Source of the DNA: Ophiocordyceps camponoti-saundersi (nom. inval.)
Lineage: Eukaryota > Ascomycota > Sordariomycetes > Hypocreales > Ophiocordycipitaceae
NCBI GenBank assembly: GCA_003339415.1
Contig: PDHQ01000087.1
Span: 1 to 64,000 of the forward strand
Direction of reading: 5' to 3'
Length of the DNA stretch: 64,000 bases
In this document: piece by piece, positions 25,035 to 36,246 of the stretch
How the letters are laid out: every line of letters begins with the position of its first letter
How positions within the stretch are numbered: position 1 is the first letter of the stretch
Notes under the pieces: model-generated
The model's input: only the letters and a program-made list of their open reading frames with translations
What the model was told of the DNA's origin: nothing
The model's database searches: none
Made by a program: the position numbers and the translations under genes

Positions 25035-27360
25035 ATATATTTTATTAAGATTTTACTTATAAGAGTTTTTCCTCTTTTTTTCTTTTCTCCTTAGCTTAAA
25101 ATCTTTATTTATAATACTAATATTATTATTTACTTAATATATCCTAGCTATAATAATAATATTATAAGTTATTATAATTATATAAGTATTAATAGCTATT
25201 ATAATAATAATAGCTATTATAATAGCTACCGCCTTAACTAAAGTTATTTTTATTATAGCTAATATAATAGCTTCTTTTTTAATTATACTTAACTCCGCTA
25301 TATTTTATATAAGTATAATTTTAAACTTTAAAATCTTATTATTACCTTAGCTAAAACTAACTTAGTATAAGCCCCCTCTTTTACTTTTTTTAAAATATAC
25401 CTTAGTAAGATATAAACGCTTTAAGTTAATTATAATTTATAAGAATAAGAGATAAGTTATTATTATTATTATTTATATTTAATATAATTATAAAAATCTT
25501 TAATATAATATAAGCTTTTTTCTTAATAAAATATATTTAAATTATAATAAAATATATTTACCTTTTATTTTTACTTTTTAATAATATTATAAGCGCCGCC
25601 TTAGTAAGCTTTATTACTATTAGCTTATAAGGCTTATTTACTTTTTAAGCTAATTTTATTCCTAACTTAAGCAAAGCTTAAGCTAATACTCTTAACTTTT
25701 TAAATATTATTAATATTTTCTTACTTAAGCTAAATATATTCTAAGTTATACTTATAAAGCTTAAGATTTATAAATTAATATAAGTATTAATTTATTTTAA
25801 GGTAATATAAATTAACTTAAATATAATAATAAATATCTCCCCCCTTTCTCCTTTTACCTTTTTTTTTTCGCAACTTTAGTATAAATACCCCTTAAGGCGT
25901 TTTTTACCTTAGTTATATTTTTATAAGTTTAGCTTTAATTTAAGTTTTTAATTAAAGAGAGATCCTTCTTAGCTATAGCTTATACCTTACTAAACTTTTA
26001 TTATTTATTATATTATTTAGCTTATATAATATATAGTTTTTAAATATTATCTCTAAGCTAAAAATATATAAGTATATAAGTAAAGTTAATTTATATATAA
26101 GTAATATATATATACGCGTTTATTATTATTAAGTATTAGCTTAATCTTATTAATATTTAGCTTAAATAAAATATAATTTATTTAACTAATTCTAATAGCT
26201 AGCGTATAAATAGTAAATATAATTTTAAATAAGTTTAAAAAATAAATTATTCTAAAATATAACTTATTTACTACTAGTTTTTATTTTATAATTATAAGCT
26301 ATTATTATTATAAAAAAGGAAATAAAAAGTTAATATTATTTATAAAAGAAAAAAGCCTTATATTATATAAGCTATAAGATTTTATACTTTATAGTAAACT
26401 ATTTACTAATTATAAAGCGTAGTAATATATACTAATATATACTTTTTCTTTTTATAATAATATATATTTTTCCCCTTTATTAAGGATTTAGCTTATATTT
26501 ACCTTTTTATAGCTAAGGTTTATTACTACCCCCGCTTTAATAACTTTTAAACCTTAGATTAATCTACCCTAAACTTACTATTATAACTTAGCGGATTAAT
26601 ATAAGGCTTATTATAATATACTCTCCTTACTTATTATTTTTACCTTACTAGCTACTAATTACTTAGTAAGGGGTTTTCCCCTAAGCCTAGCCCGGTTTTT
26701 CCCCTCTTCCTATTTTCTATATATTTAGTTATTTTATAAGTCCTGAACGTAATATAATATATATATATATAAAATACCTTATTTTATTAAGCGATTATTA
26801 GTATAGGAGGAAAGATAATAAGTATAAGGAAAGGAGAATAAAAGGTATAAAAAATAATAGTAAACTTAGTATAATTATTATTATTATTAACTATTATAAT
26901 AAAAAAGGGATTATAGTTAATAGAGTATATTAATATATAATATTAAATAATCTTATCTAATTATATTATTTAAAACTAAGCTAAGGATTATATTAGCTAA
27001 ATTTAATAATATATTATTATAAACTAAATTATATTATATTATACTTATAAAACTTTTTATAGCTTAAAAATAGTTACTTATTATTATTAAAGCTAGGTTA
27101 TAATAGCTTTTTATAAAATAAAGTAATATATTATAATAATATTTATTTTAAAAAAAGTTTAACTTTAATTTTATTTATAAAAAGGTAATTATAATAATCT
27201 AAGCTATAAATAATAATATATAAATATTAATATACTTTTAGTAATACGCTTATATAAGCTAGAATTTTTATTATAAATATAAATAATATATATCCTTTTA
27301 TAATTTAAATAAAAACCTAATATAAAAATAAATAATAATATTTCTAAGGTTTTTTCTAAG
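25035..27360. other. Degraded repeat DNA, unidentified
   Basis: 2.3 kb of RIP-type AT-rich DNA with pyrimidine-rich stretches (for example near 25370 and 26640-26710). No domain, LTR or repeat partner was recognised. Confidence 0.4.
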
Positions 27361-28024
27361 TATAACTATAATATAACTATAATATAACTATAATATAACT
27401 ATAATATAACTATAATATAACTATAATATAACTATAATATAACTATAATATAACTATAATATAACTATAATATAATTATAATATAATTATAATATAATTA
27501 TAATATAACTATAATATAACTATAATATAACTATAATATAACTATAATATAATTATAATATAACTATAATATAACTATAATATAATTATAATATAATTAT
27601 AATATAATTATAATATAATTATAATATAATTATAATATAACTATAATATAGTTATAATATAACTATAATATAATTATAATATAACTATAATATAACTATA
27701 ATATAACTATAATATAACTATAATATAATTATAATATAACTATAATATAATTATAATATAATTATAATATAATTATAATATAATTATAATATAATTATAA
27801 TATAATTATAATATAATTATAATATAACTATAATATAGTTATAATATAACTATAATATAATTATAATATAATTATAATATAATTATAATATAACTATAAT
27901 ATAATTATAATATAATTATAATATAATTATAATATAATTATAATATAATTATAATATAATAATTATAATATAACTATAATATAACTATAATATAATTATA
28001 ATATAATTATAATAAAATTATAAT
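27361..28024. repeat. 11 bp-period minisatellite, about 60 copies
   Basis: Uninterrupted array with an 11-base period, unit ATAACTATAAT. The fifth base varies between C and T among copies, and a rarer form, ATAGTTATAAT, appears near 27650 and 27835. With T in the variable place the unit contains the palindrome TATAATTATA, so the array can pair with itself. Exact copy number was estimated from length, not aligned. Confidence 0.9.
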
Positions 28025-28106
28025 ATAAGTTAAGCTTTTATAAATTATTAAAAAGAATATATAAAATAATAAGGAAAAGAAATATATACTTTTAAAAATA
28101 TAAAAA

Positions 28107-28316
28107 TATAAGGGATTAGTTTATAACTAATCGTAGCTAGATAGGGGGGATTATAGCGGATATATTTAGGTCTTCCCGATAGCGCTTAGTTATTACGCGG
28201 GGTATATAGCTAGCTTAGGAGGGGGGCTTCTCTCTCCTCTCTTTCCTTTTTTCGATAGCTTTAATTATAACTTTATTTTAGCTTACTTTTATAATCGCCT
28301 TAATAAAACTATTATA
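28107..28316 (+). repeat. 5' LTR of compact element D
   Basis: 210 bp, matching the right LTR at 29672-29881 and the LTRs of copy E. The first 11 bases (TATAAGGGATT) also match the start of the gypsy LTR at 35998, which hints that a gypsy element could supply its enzymes. Confidence 0.85.
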
Positions 28317-28399
28317 TTAATTAAAGCTCTTTTTACCGCTAACTAAATATAAAAGTAAGATTTTAATATAAAACGCTATTAAATTTTACTTATATTAAA

Positions 28400-29660
28400 G
28401 CCGCTCTTAGCTTATTCTAGCTTAGATTCTTAGCTAGCTACTATATATACTAAATTTATAATTAATAGAGCTATAATTAGGGAGCCTAAGTCTTAGTTCT
28501 ATTATATCTTTTCTTATCTTAGCACCTTTTAGTAAATATTTTTTCTATATATTATTATAGCTATAGATTTTTCTTACTAGCTTAAAGCTTTTTTAGCGTA
28601 TATTTCTAAGCTTTTCGGAGAAAGTTATAAAAAGCGCTAAGTAGGTTTTTCCTTAGTTAGAATATATTAAGGGCTATTAAAGCCCCTCGAAAAATACGTT
28701 ATAAAATAGGAATATACTTTTTTTAAAGCTAAATTATTAAACTAATCCGATTATACTAGGATTATTCTACTCTTATTCGGGTTATATAAGGAGCTATAAA
28801 AGCGCTTAGATTATAAAAACTAGCTTATAATATATACGGCCTTTACTAGCTTTCTCTAAGGCTTTAATAAAATATTTAGTTCTAAGAATATTCCTAACGC
28901 GCTAGTTAATTTACCGCCCCCCTTTTCTACTAACTTAATAGATATCGTATTTATATAATCTTATTCTAGCACTATTAAGCGCTAGCGTTACTATTAGTAT
29001 AATTAGATTAGTTATTTTAAGCGTAACTATACGAAGCTTTATAAGTAAATAAGGATATTAGGGTTAGGGCTTTTTATAAGTAAAGTAAAGTAGTTAAAAG
29101 TAAATTTAAAATATTTTAATTAAAGGGATAATAAGTAAGGAGGGATAAGTATATATTAGATATTATAACTTAGGTAATTTCTAGCCTTATTACGTTACTT
29201 TATATAAGGATAGTCCGCGCGTAGCTTAGGCGCGTAAATTTATTAGTAAATATATACTATAGTTATATTACGCCCTAGCTTATAAACTAGCGCTAGTAGT
29301 ATATAGCGATAAGTATACGGCTAGCTTTACTATTTACTATAATTAGGGTATCCTCTAAGCTTCCCGTAATTAATACGGTACTATCTAATTTTATATACTA
29401 GCTATATAAGTAAGTTTTACTATTAGTATATAAGTTTATTAATTCCTACCTTAAGCAGTGCTACGATTCTAAGCTTATTAGAATCTTCCTTATAAAGATT
29501 AAGGTTTAATTCCTCGGGCTATAAGGAAGCCTTTCCGCCCTCTTATCTTTATTTTTACGGAGGCTATTAAGCTATTAGCTAAGGATTATATAGAGTATCT
29601 TACTAGCGTAATAATATATAACTCTTCTATCTTACGCTCTTATTTTCTTAGCTAGCTTAA
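28400..29660 (+). pseudogene. Unknown ORF of compact LTR element, RIP-inactivated
   Basis: Between the LTRs of copy D one plus-strand frame from about 28557 to 29098 contains only TAA and TAG stops, consistent with one ancestral ORF decayed by RIP. Reading on to about 29650, further stretches with few stops continue to the polypurine tract, although the frame was not followed without a break. The translation is rich in Ser, Pro, Thr and Lys in its first part. I see no zinc knuckle, protease or reverse transcriptase motif and do not recognise the protein. A gag-like role is a guess from position. The same region in copy E (57093-58328, opposite strand) is about 120 bp shorter. Confidence 0.45.
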
Positions 29661-29671
29661 GAAGGGGGCTA

Positions 29672-29881
29672 TATAAGGGATTAATCTATAACTAATTATA
29701 GCTAGATAGGGGGGATTATAGCGGATATATTTAGGTCTTCCTAATAGCGCTTAGTTATCGCGCGGGGTATATAGCTAGCTTAGGAGGGGGGCTTCTCTCC
29801 CCTCTCCTTCCTCTTTTCGATAGCTTTAATTATAACTCTACTTTAGCTTATTTCTATAATCGCCTTAGTGAGATTATTATA
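29672..29881 (+). repeat. 3' LTR of compact element D
   Basis: 210 bp direct repeat of 28107-28316, preceded by the purine-rich tract at about 29660-29670. Confidence 0.85.
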
Positions 29882-29904
29882 AAAAGTAAGGAAAAGCTAA
29901 CTTT

Positions 29905-30085
29905 AACTTTTTATAAAAATAAAAGTAAGGTAAAATAACTATTATTTTTATAAAAAAATAAAAGCAAGGTAAAAAATATAATAAAAAGAATATTAACGCT
30001 TTTTAAAAAATAAAAGCGAGGTAAAAATTATAATAGAAAAAATACTAATATTTTTTTAAAAATAAAGGCAGGGTAAGAAATATAA
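29905..30085. repeat. Short imperfect repeats AAAAGYRAGGTAAAA
   Basis: At least four spaced copies of a ~15 base word (AAAAGTAAGGTAAAA, AAAAGCAAGGTAAAA, AAAAGCGAGGTAAAA and a fourth variant near 30065), each inside an A-rich run. It looks like a degenerate minisatellite of uneven period. No function is evident. Confidence 0.5.
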
Positions 30086-30222
30086 AAAAAAGCTATAAAA
30101 AATAAAATAATAAAAGATATACTTCCTATTTAATATTATAAAAAATAAAAGCTAAGAAAGTAATATAAAACTTAATTTTAAAAGTATAAATTTAAAATTA
30201 AAGCTTTTATAAGCTTTTATAA

Positions 30223-31072
30223 GTGTTATAGATTATACTTATAATTACCTAATCTTACCTATATAGCCCTTAATTTAAGCTTTTAAAAATAAGGAGATAA
30301 GGGGTAATAAAAAGGTAAGGGGCTTTACTTATTATAGCTAAATAGTAAGTATCCGGAATAAGAAATTTATAAAATATAAATAAGTAAAAATTTCCTAAAT
30401 AGGAATATTTTATAAGGTAAGGGAAAGTTATAAAGAGTAGGCTTTTAAGGTGTAAATTATTTAAATTAAAAGCTTAGAGAAAAAGGAAAGAAAAAACCTT
30501 TTAAAGGAAGGAAGCCTTCCTTTTATAATTTTCCTTCTCTAAGAAACTATTTAATTATATAAGCTAGCTAGAATTCTATAAAATATAGTAAAAGCTTTAT
30601 ATTATAAATATACTAGTAAATAAAATAGCTTTATTTTACTTTACTTACTTTTATTATATTCTTTTTACTTTAAAATTAAATTCTTACTTTAAAATTAACT
30701 TTTAATTTTAAATTTATATAATTAATAATAAATAATATAGCTTTATTTTATACTATTATATTTTATTAGTTTTTAGGTTAATAATAAATTATAATAAATA
30801 ATATGTTATTTATAATAGGTAATATTTCTTTCTATTTTTAACTGTTTCTAACTATTTTTTTTATTTTAGGAATTCTATTTATTCTTTTTATTATTTCTTA
30901 TCTTATTTATTATTTAAGGTTTAACCTTCTAAGGTTTAGTTATAATTTAAATACTAGATATTAGTATTTTCCTTTATTATATAACTTATATTATTAAGCG
31001 GCTTATATAATAAATACTACTTATATAATTAAATAGTATTTTTAATTAGTATTTATATCTTAAATTATTACA
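30223..31072 (-). repeat. 3' LTR of the deleted chromovirus
   Basis: 850 bp. The left end keeps TG (TGTTATAG) and the right end keeps CA (ATTATTACA), whereas the partner LTR at 43723-44573 has TA at both places. This pair shows directly that the terminal TA words are RIP products of TG and CA. Confidence 0.88.
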
Positions 31073-31496
31073 CGTTCCTTTTTTTATAATTTATAACTTT
31101 ATAAACTTTATTATAGAAGAATAATATAAGGTATAAATAATAGTTAGTTAGGTAATTAATTATTTTTATTTTTATAAAAAAAAAAGTATTTTAAAAAAAC
31201 TTAATAAGGTAAAAATAATTAATTAGTTTTTATATAAGGTTCTTATAATTTATATTATTTATAATATTTCCTTTTCTAAAGTTTTTAATTTTAAAAACTT
31301 CTTATTAAAAGTGTTTTTCTTTATTATATTTTTTTAATAAGTTTAGGTACTTTAGTTAAGTATTTTATAAGTTCCTAAGTATTTTTTTTAAAAAGGTATC
31401 CTTTTTATTTTATTAAATAATAAACTATTCCTTTTTTAATCTTTTTATCTATAATAAATTTAAGTTTATATTCTTTTTTTAATATTATAATTTTAA
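31073..31496 (-). pseudogene. Chromodomain remnant of the deleted chromovirus
   Basis: On the minus strand, about 31476 down to 31360, the reading matches the chromodomain pattern of gypsy integrases. It has a Tyr-Lys-x-Lys start, Ile-Ile-Asp-Lys, then Tyr-Tyr-Leu-Ile-Lys followed by a RIP-made stop in the Trp position, and Tyr-Pro. In active relatives this domain recognises methylated histone H3 and steers integration to heterochromatin. It follows the LTR-proximal end of pol, as expected for a chromovirus. The LINE at 31497 separates it from the rest of the element. Confidence 0.65.
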
Positions 31497-33361
31497 CTTT
31501 TATATATTTTATAAATCCCGCGCTTATAGTAACGCGGATATAAACTACTTATTCTTATATTATAAGCGGACTTTACTCCTTTTATTACTTTATAGCGATA
31601 GCCTTAAGCCGCGCTTAGAGTAATTTTAAAAGGGAGGGTAACGCTATATAAGTTAATCGTAACCGCGAAAATTTTTTACCTAGAATATAGCTTTATTTTA
31701 AATTATAATAAACTTAGACTTAAAAGTTTACTATACCTTTTACTTTATTAAAAGCTAAAGTAAATATTAATAAGATTATTTTAGGGGACGCCTTAGTCTT
31801 TATATAAATAATTATCGAATAAGTAGCGGAGTCCGAGAGGGTCCGGGGAGGCGCCCCCCTTACTCTAACTTTATTAATTAATAATATTTCCTTAGCTATT
31901 ATAGCCGCGGTTTCCTCTCTTTTTTATAGCTTTAAGGGGAGCGGAATTTCTCCGATATAAGCTATAATTATAGCTAAAGCGTTAGAGAAAACTATTAAAA
32001 AATAAGTTCCTAAGTAATATAAGTATTAGCTTATAATTTGCTTTAATTTTATTATTATTTTACTTTAAGTTTAAGATTTTAAAATAATTATAATAAATAT
32101 TAACTATAAACTTTATAAGTAAGGCTAAGCTTTTATAATAAGGAAATTACTTAATAATAATATTATAATAATATTCTAAAATACTATTTATAAGCTTTAG
32201 TTTAATCTAAAATAGCTTCGTGCTATTTTCGGAGAAAAGGTATACTTAACTAGCGGAGGTTATACTCTTATTATAAAAGGGGTACTAGCGCGGGCCTTAT
32301 AGTAAGGTAATAAAGAAGCCTTTTAGAAAAAGATTAAATTATCGAATAAGGTTTTAATAATATAATTATATACGAAAAAATATTATTTAAGGATTTAGTA
32401 AAGTTCCCTTATAGTTATTATTAATAGCGTAATAAATATAAACTAAATTTATAATAAAGGTATAATAATATAAGCGGAGATTTTTAACGCGGAATTTTAT
32501 AAGCTAAAAGTCTAACCTTAATAATATTTTAAATACTATTAGCTTAGATATATCGCTAAATATTATATAATAAAGCTATAATATAGCCGGTACTCCGTTT
32601 TTTTATATATAAAAAGTAAGTTAGCTTATTTTATAGCGTATAGAAAAAGACCGTACTATTACCCTCTTTATTAGGGGACTTATCTTAAGTAAAATTAACT
32701 TTACCTTAAAATAAAAGCGGCGTAAGATTAAGCGAAAGATACTTATATTTCTTAACCTTAGAGATTTATAGATTAGAACTTTATATATACCGCCCCTTTT
32801 TCCCCTCTAGCGCTAATTAGAGTCTAATAATAGCTAGGGCGGAAACGCTAGAGAGCGAATATAATAGCTCCGCCTCTAACCCCCTTTCTAAACTTATCTA
32901 TAGCTTCGCTATAATAATTAGGCCGCTTTTTAAAATTAGCTATTATAGGGTCCGTTATAAGCTAGTAAAACCTTTATATATTTCTTAATCGCGTTAATAA
33001 AGCCTTAATTAAATAAATTATTTAGGACGCTATAATTAAGCGTAGAGATTTAGTTTATAATAATAATAATATTTAGGAAGATAAGTAGCTATATAGACTC
33101 CGTACTAAACTTAGACTACGCGTACTTTTATTACCGTAAACTCCGCTTCGGAGAAAATATTAGCTTCCTAATTACTTATTATTATTAAACCTATTTAAGG
33201 TATAAAGTGCTAAGTATAGACCTAGTCCGGCCCTAAGCCGAAGTAACGCTTAAGGGGAGGGTTTTACTCTAAGTTCTCTAATTTTTCCTACTCTTAGAAT
33301 ATATATAGGATAGTTCTAAGCTATATTAGGCATACTAGCGTATAAATATTATTATTATTAT
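31497..33361 (+). mobile_element. ORF1-only LINE derivative, full-length copy 3 (reference copy)
   Basis: Inserted in the deleted chromovirus with a perfect 16 bp TSD, AATATTATAATTTTAA, at 31481-31496 and 33362-33377. It reads on the plus strand: a 5' end starting CTTTTATATATT, then the GC-richer block with GCGCTTATAGTAACGCGG, one RIP-decayed ORF1, a 3' untranslated part with the conserved word AGCTTAGAACTATC (minus strand), and an (ATT)n tail at the right edge. Five copies in the window have the same two ends and a length of 1,862-1,895 bp, so this is the full length of the family and not a truncated LINE. There is no room for an endonuclease/reverse transcriptase ORF2. Long variable-target TSDs plus a simple-repeat tail indicate target-primed reverse transcription by enzymes supplied in trans. 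Confidence 0.9.
31700..32950 (+). pseudogene. LINE ORF1 (gag-like, three zinc knuckles), RIP-inactivated
   Basis: Plus-strand ORF1 remnant of LINE copy 3. The C-terminal part shows three zinc knuckles in which nearly all Cys and His codons have become Tyr (TGY or CAY to TAY). The first, at 32525-32566, has spacing CX2CX4HX4C. A second follows at about 32582-32625. The third, at about 32655-32705, has spacing CX2CX3HX6C, the form typical of LINE ORF1 proteins. In active elements this protein coats the RNA and forms the ribonucleoprotein. Upstream, a conserved block with Glu/Ala-rich helical character lies around 31870-32010. All stops are TAA or TAG. The same ORF1 is present in copies 1, 2, 4 and 5. 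Confidence 0.75.
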
Positions 33362-33377
33362 AATATTATAATTTTAA

Positions 33378-35997
33378 TATTTTCTTTTAATTAAGTATTT
33401 TTAGGTGCTTTTTTTAGTAAGAAAATATAAAATATAAGGTATATATATATTCTTTTAAAAAGTTTAAGCTTAAAGTTAAAGTTACTTAGCTTTTTTTCTA
33501 TAAGAAAAGGTCCTAATTTATCGCTTTTTAATTTATTCTTTTAGATATTCTTTTAATACTTATAGTTATTTTTCGTTACTATTATAAATTTATATAAATC
33601 GAGGTTTCGAATTAGGTTTTAATTTAATTTTATAGTTTTATAAACTTTTTTTAAAGTAAGGTATTATCTAAGGGTTTTTTAAATATTTCTAAGAATTCTT
33701 CTAAAATCTTTTTAGGTATTAATTTATAATATTCTAATTTTTCTTTAATATAAGAAGCTACTTCTTCCTTATAACTTATAATAGAAATAGTAGCTAGTAT
33801 AGTAATATAAGGTATTTTACTATTAATTTTATTACTTTTAGCTTTATTATAAGGTTTTTACTTATAATAATTATATTTATTTCTTATAGTAAATTCCTAA
33901 TTATTATTAAAAAAGTTCTTCCTTTTTTTAGCTTTTTTTATTAAACTATTTTTATTATTAGGGCTTCTTGCCTTTTTAAAACTTCTTAAGCTAAATCCTT
34001 TATAAAGATTTCTTAAAGCTTGATTAAATTTAGTATTTTCTTTATTCTTATTATAATTATAATTAGGTTAACTTTTATTATAATTACTTATATTTAATTA
34101 TCTATTTATATAGTAATTATTTTTTGCAAATTTAAATTACTTATTTTTTATACTTAACTTACTTTTATTAGTATTTTTAGAAATCTTATAATTAAGCTTC
34201 TTACCGTTCTTATAATTTTACCTTCTTAGCTTATTCTTTCTTTTAAAACCTATTTAATTAATTTTACTAATATTACTATTAGAAATATTAGATATTAAAT
34301 AGTTATTTATAAATTTAACTTAGCTAGTTTTCTAGTTAATTTATAAATTATATTTATAAAGAAAAGGATAACTTAATATTATATTATATTTTACTATTTT
34401 AAAGATATTAAAGGTATCGGTAAAAATATAAGGTTTTATTTTAAATTCGAAGTGATTAGTTTTATATAAAATAAAAGCCTTATTAAACTAAAAGTTATAT
34501 CTTTTAATATTCCTTATTATATTAAGCGTTTTCTTTCTTATATAGCTTAAATTTAAACGTTTAATAGCTATAAGTAAAATATAATTACTAGCGGCTCCGC
34601 TATCTATAAAGGTAATTATTATTTTTCCTTTATATTTTAAAGTAAAAGTTAGTTTAAAAATAGGGATTTTAATACTATTAGTTTTAATTATAATAATATT
34701 AATATCTTATAATTTAAGATAATTATAACGCCTTTTTATTCCTAAATCCTTATTAAAATTTATAATAAAATCCTTTTTCTTATTAGCTATACCTTTATTT
34801 ACCCTTCTTAAATAAAGGCTTTTCCTTTTCCCTTAAGGTTTTCCTTAAATTCCTTAAGCTATGTTAGAAAATCCTACCTTTTAAGGCTATTTTCTTCGGT
34901 AAGGGACTTACCTCCTATAAGTCCTTTAGTTAATAGTTCTCTTATAAAACTATATATAGCCTAAATCGTATCTAATTTAATATTAAAAATTCGGGGTTAA
35001 AAATCGTAGTTATTTCCCTTATTTTCTTTAAGAACCTTATAATTAATTTCCTTATTAAAAGCAAATTCTATTTCTTTTATAAAGAATTTCTTATTAATAA
35101 AGCTAGCTTTTTTATAAAAGAATAGTAAGTATAGATAATAATTAGTATTTTATTTATCTTATAAGTAAAATTCGCAATCCTTATTATAATAAAATTACTA
35201 GCTAAGATTATAATATACTTACTAATACTTATTAAGGAATTCTTCTAAGTATTATAAGTGCTAAAATAATTTATTATATAAGGAATAATTATTTTTCTTC
35301 TATTTTTTATATTCTTTTAAAATTAGTTTTTTTATTTTAATAAAGTATTATATTTTTTTATCTTTTTCTTTATTATCTATTTCCCTTATAAAATAAAGAT
35401 ATTTTACTATAAAAAAGGGTAATTCTTCTTTTTTTTTTCTTAATTTTATTTTTTAAAATAAAGCTATCCTCTTTTTCTTCTAGAATAAGTTTATAATTTT
35501 CCCTTATTTTATTAAGGTTATTTAAATAGTTATTAAGACTAAGGGTTAAAATTAAGCTTTCCGAAAAGCTATACTAAGTAAGTTTATTTAAATAATAAGG
35601 AACTCTTTTAATTCCTTCTTCTTAGGCTTTAAACTAGTCTTTTATAACTTACTTATAAGTTTTATAAGGGTTAAAATTACCTCTAAGAGGGTAAAATTCA
35701 GCTTTTAAATTAAATTCCGTAATTAATTCTAAAGGACTTATAAGCTTTAAAAGCTTTTTTATATTCTTAACTATATTCTAGTTATTATAATAACGCGTAT
35801 TAGCTATTAAGCTTAGATTATATAATTACTTATATTTCCTTTTAAATACTTTTTATATTTTATAAGCTTCTTAGTTAATATTTTCTTCTTTTATTAGTAG
35901 TTTAAATTTCTTATTATAAATAATATATTAATCTTTCCTAATAAGGCTTAAGGTATTATAATTAGTAGCTATATAGGAAATAATAATATTAACTATT
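33378..35997 (-). pseudogene. gag C-terminus, protease and start of reverse transcriptase of the deleted chromovirus
   Basis: Minus-strand coding remnant. At 34593-34604 the sequence reads Asp-Ser-Gly-Ala within ITFIDSGAA, the active-site motif of retroviral-type aspartic proteases, with no damage to the catalytic Asp. After a Lys/Asn-rich linker (about 34400 down to 33850) comes a segment near 33740-33530 matching the N-terminus of gypsy reverse transcriptase, ending at the position of the conserved Ile-Arg-Pro. The reading then loses all similarity, and no YxDD box exists. Upstream (34950-35990) lies the gag C-terminal part. The gypsy element inserted at 35998 separates this from the rest of gag, and 35993-35997 (CTATT) is its left TSD. 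Confidence 0.75.
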
Positions 35998-36246
35998 TAT
36001 AAGGGATTTAGGCTGCGCCTAAATAGCTAAGTTACGTGGGGGTGCTTAGTTAAGTCTACGTATATAATAAGCGCGGGGTATATATAGGTATATACGATTA
36101 GTTAGCGCCGCGCGCAGGATAAGCGCGGGCTATATATAGATTATAACCTTAAGTGCGTATACCGTATATACCTTAGAACCTCTTAAGTTATTTTATATTA
36201 ATAAAGTTAGCTTCTTATAGATATTAAGGAGTATAGAACCTTTATA
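35998..36246 (+). repeat. Gypsy 5' LTR
   Basis: 249 bp, homologous to 42437-42686. It includes the GC-rich CGCGCG cores that the solo copy shows in less mutated form. Confidence 0.88.

Larger units (their letters stand above)
28107..29881 (+). mobile_element. Compact LTR element, copy D (1.78 kb)
   Basis: Two 210 bp direct LTRs (28107-28316 and 29672-29881) enclose only ~1.36 kb. LTR ends are TATAAGGGATTA...ATTATA, i.e. TG..CA after RIP. A polypurine tract (AAGAAGGGGGC) abuts the right LTR, giving plus-strand polarity. Flanks are AAAAA on the left and AAAAG on the right, a TSD if one G/A change is allowed. A second copy, E, lies at 56883-58538 with a perfect TSD. The interior is far too short for gag-pol, so the element is non-autonomous. 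Confidence 0.85.

Noticed and set aside
27361..28024. CRISPR-like array
   Set aside because: The unit is 11 bases with no unique spacers. It is a minisatellite, and the genome is eukaryotic.
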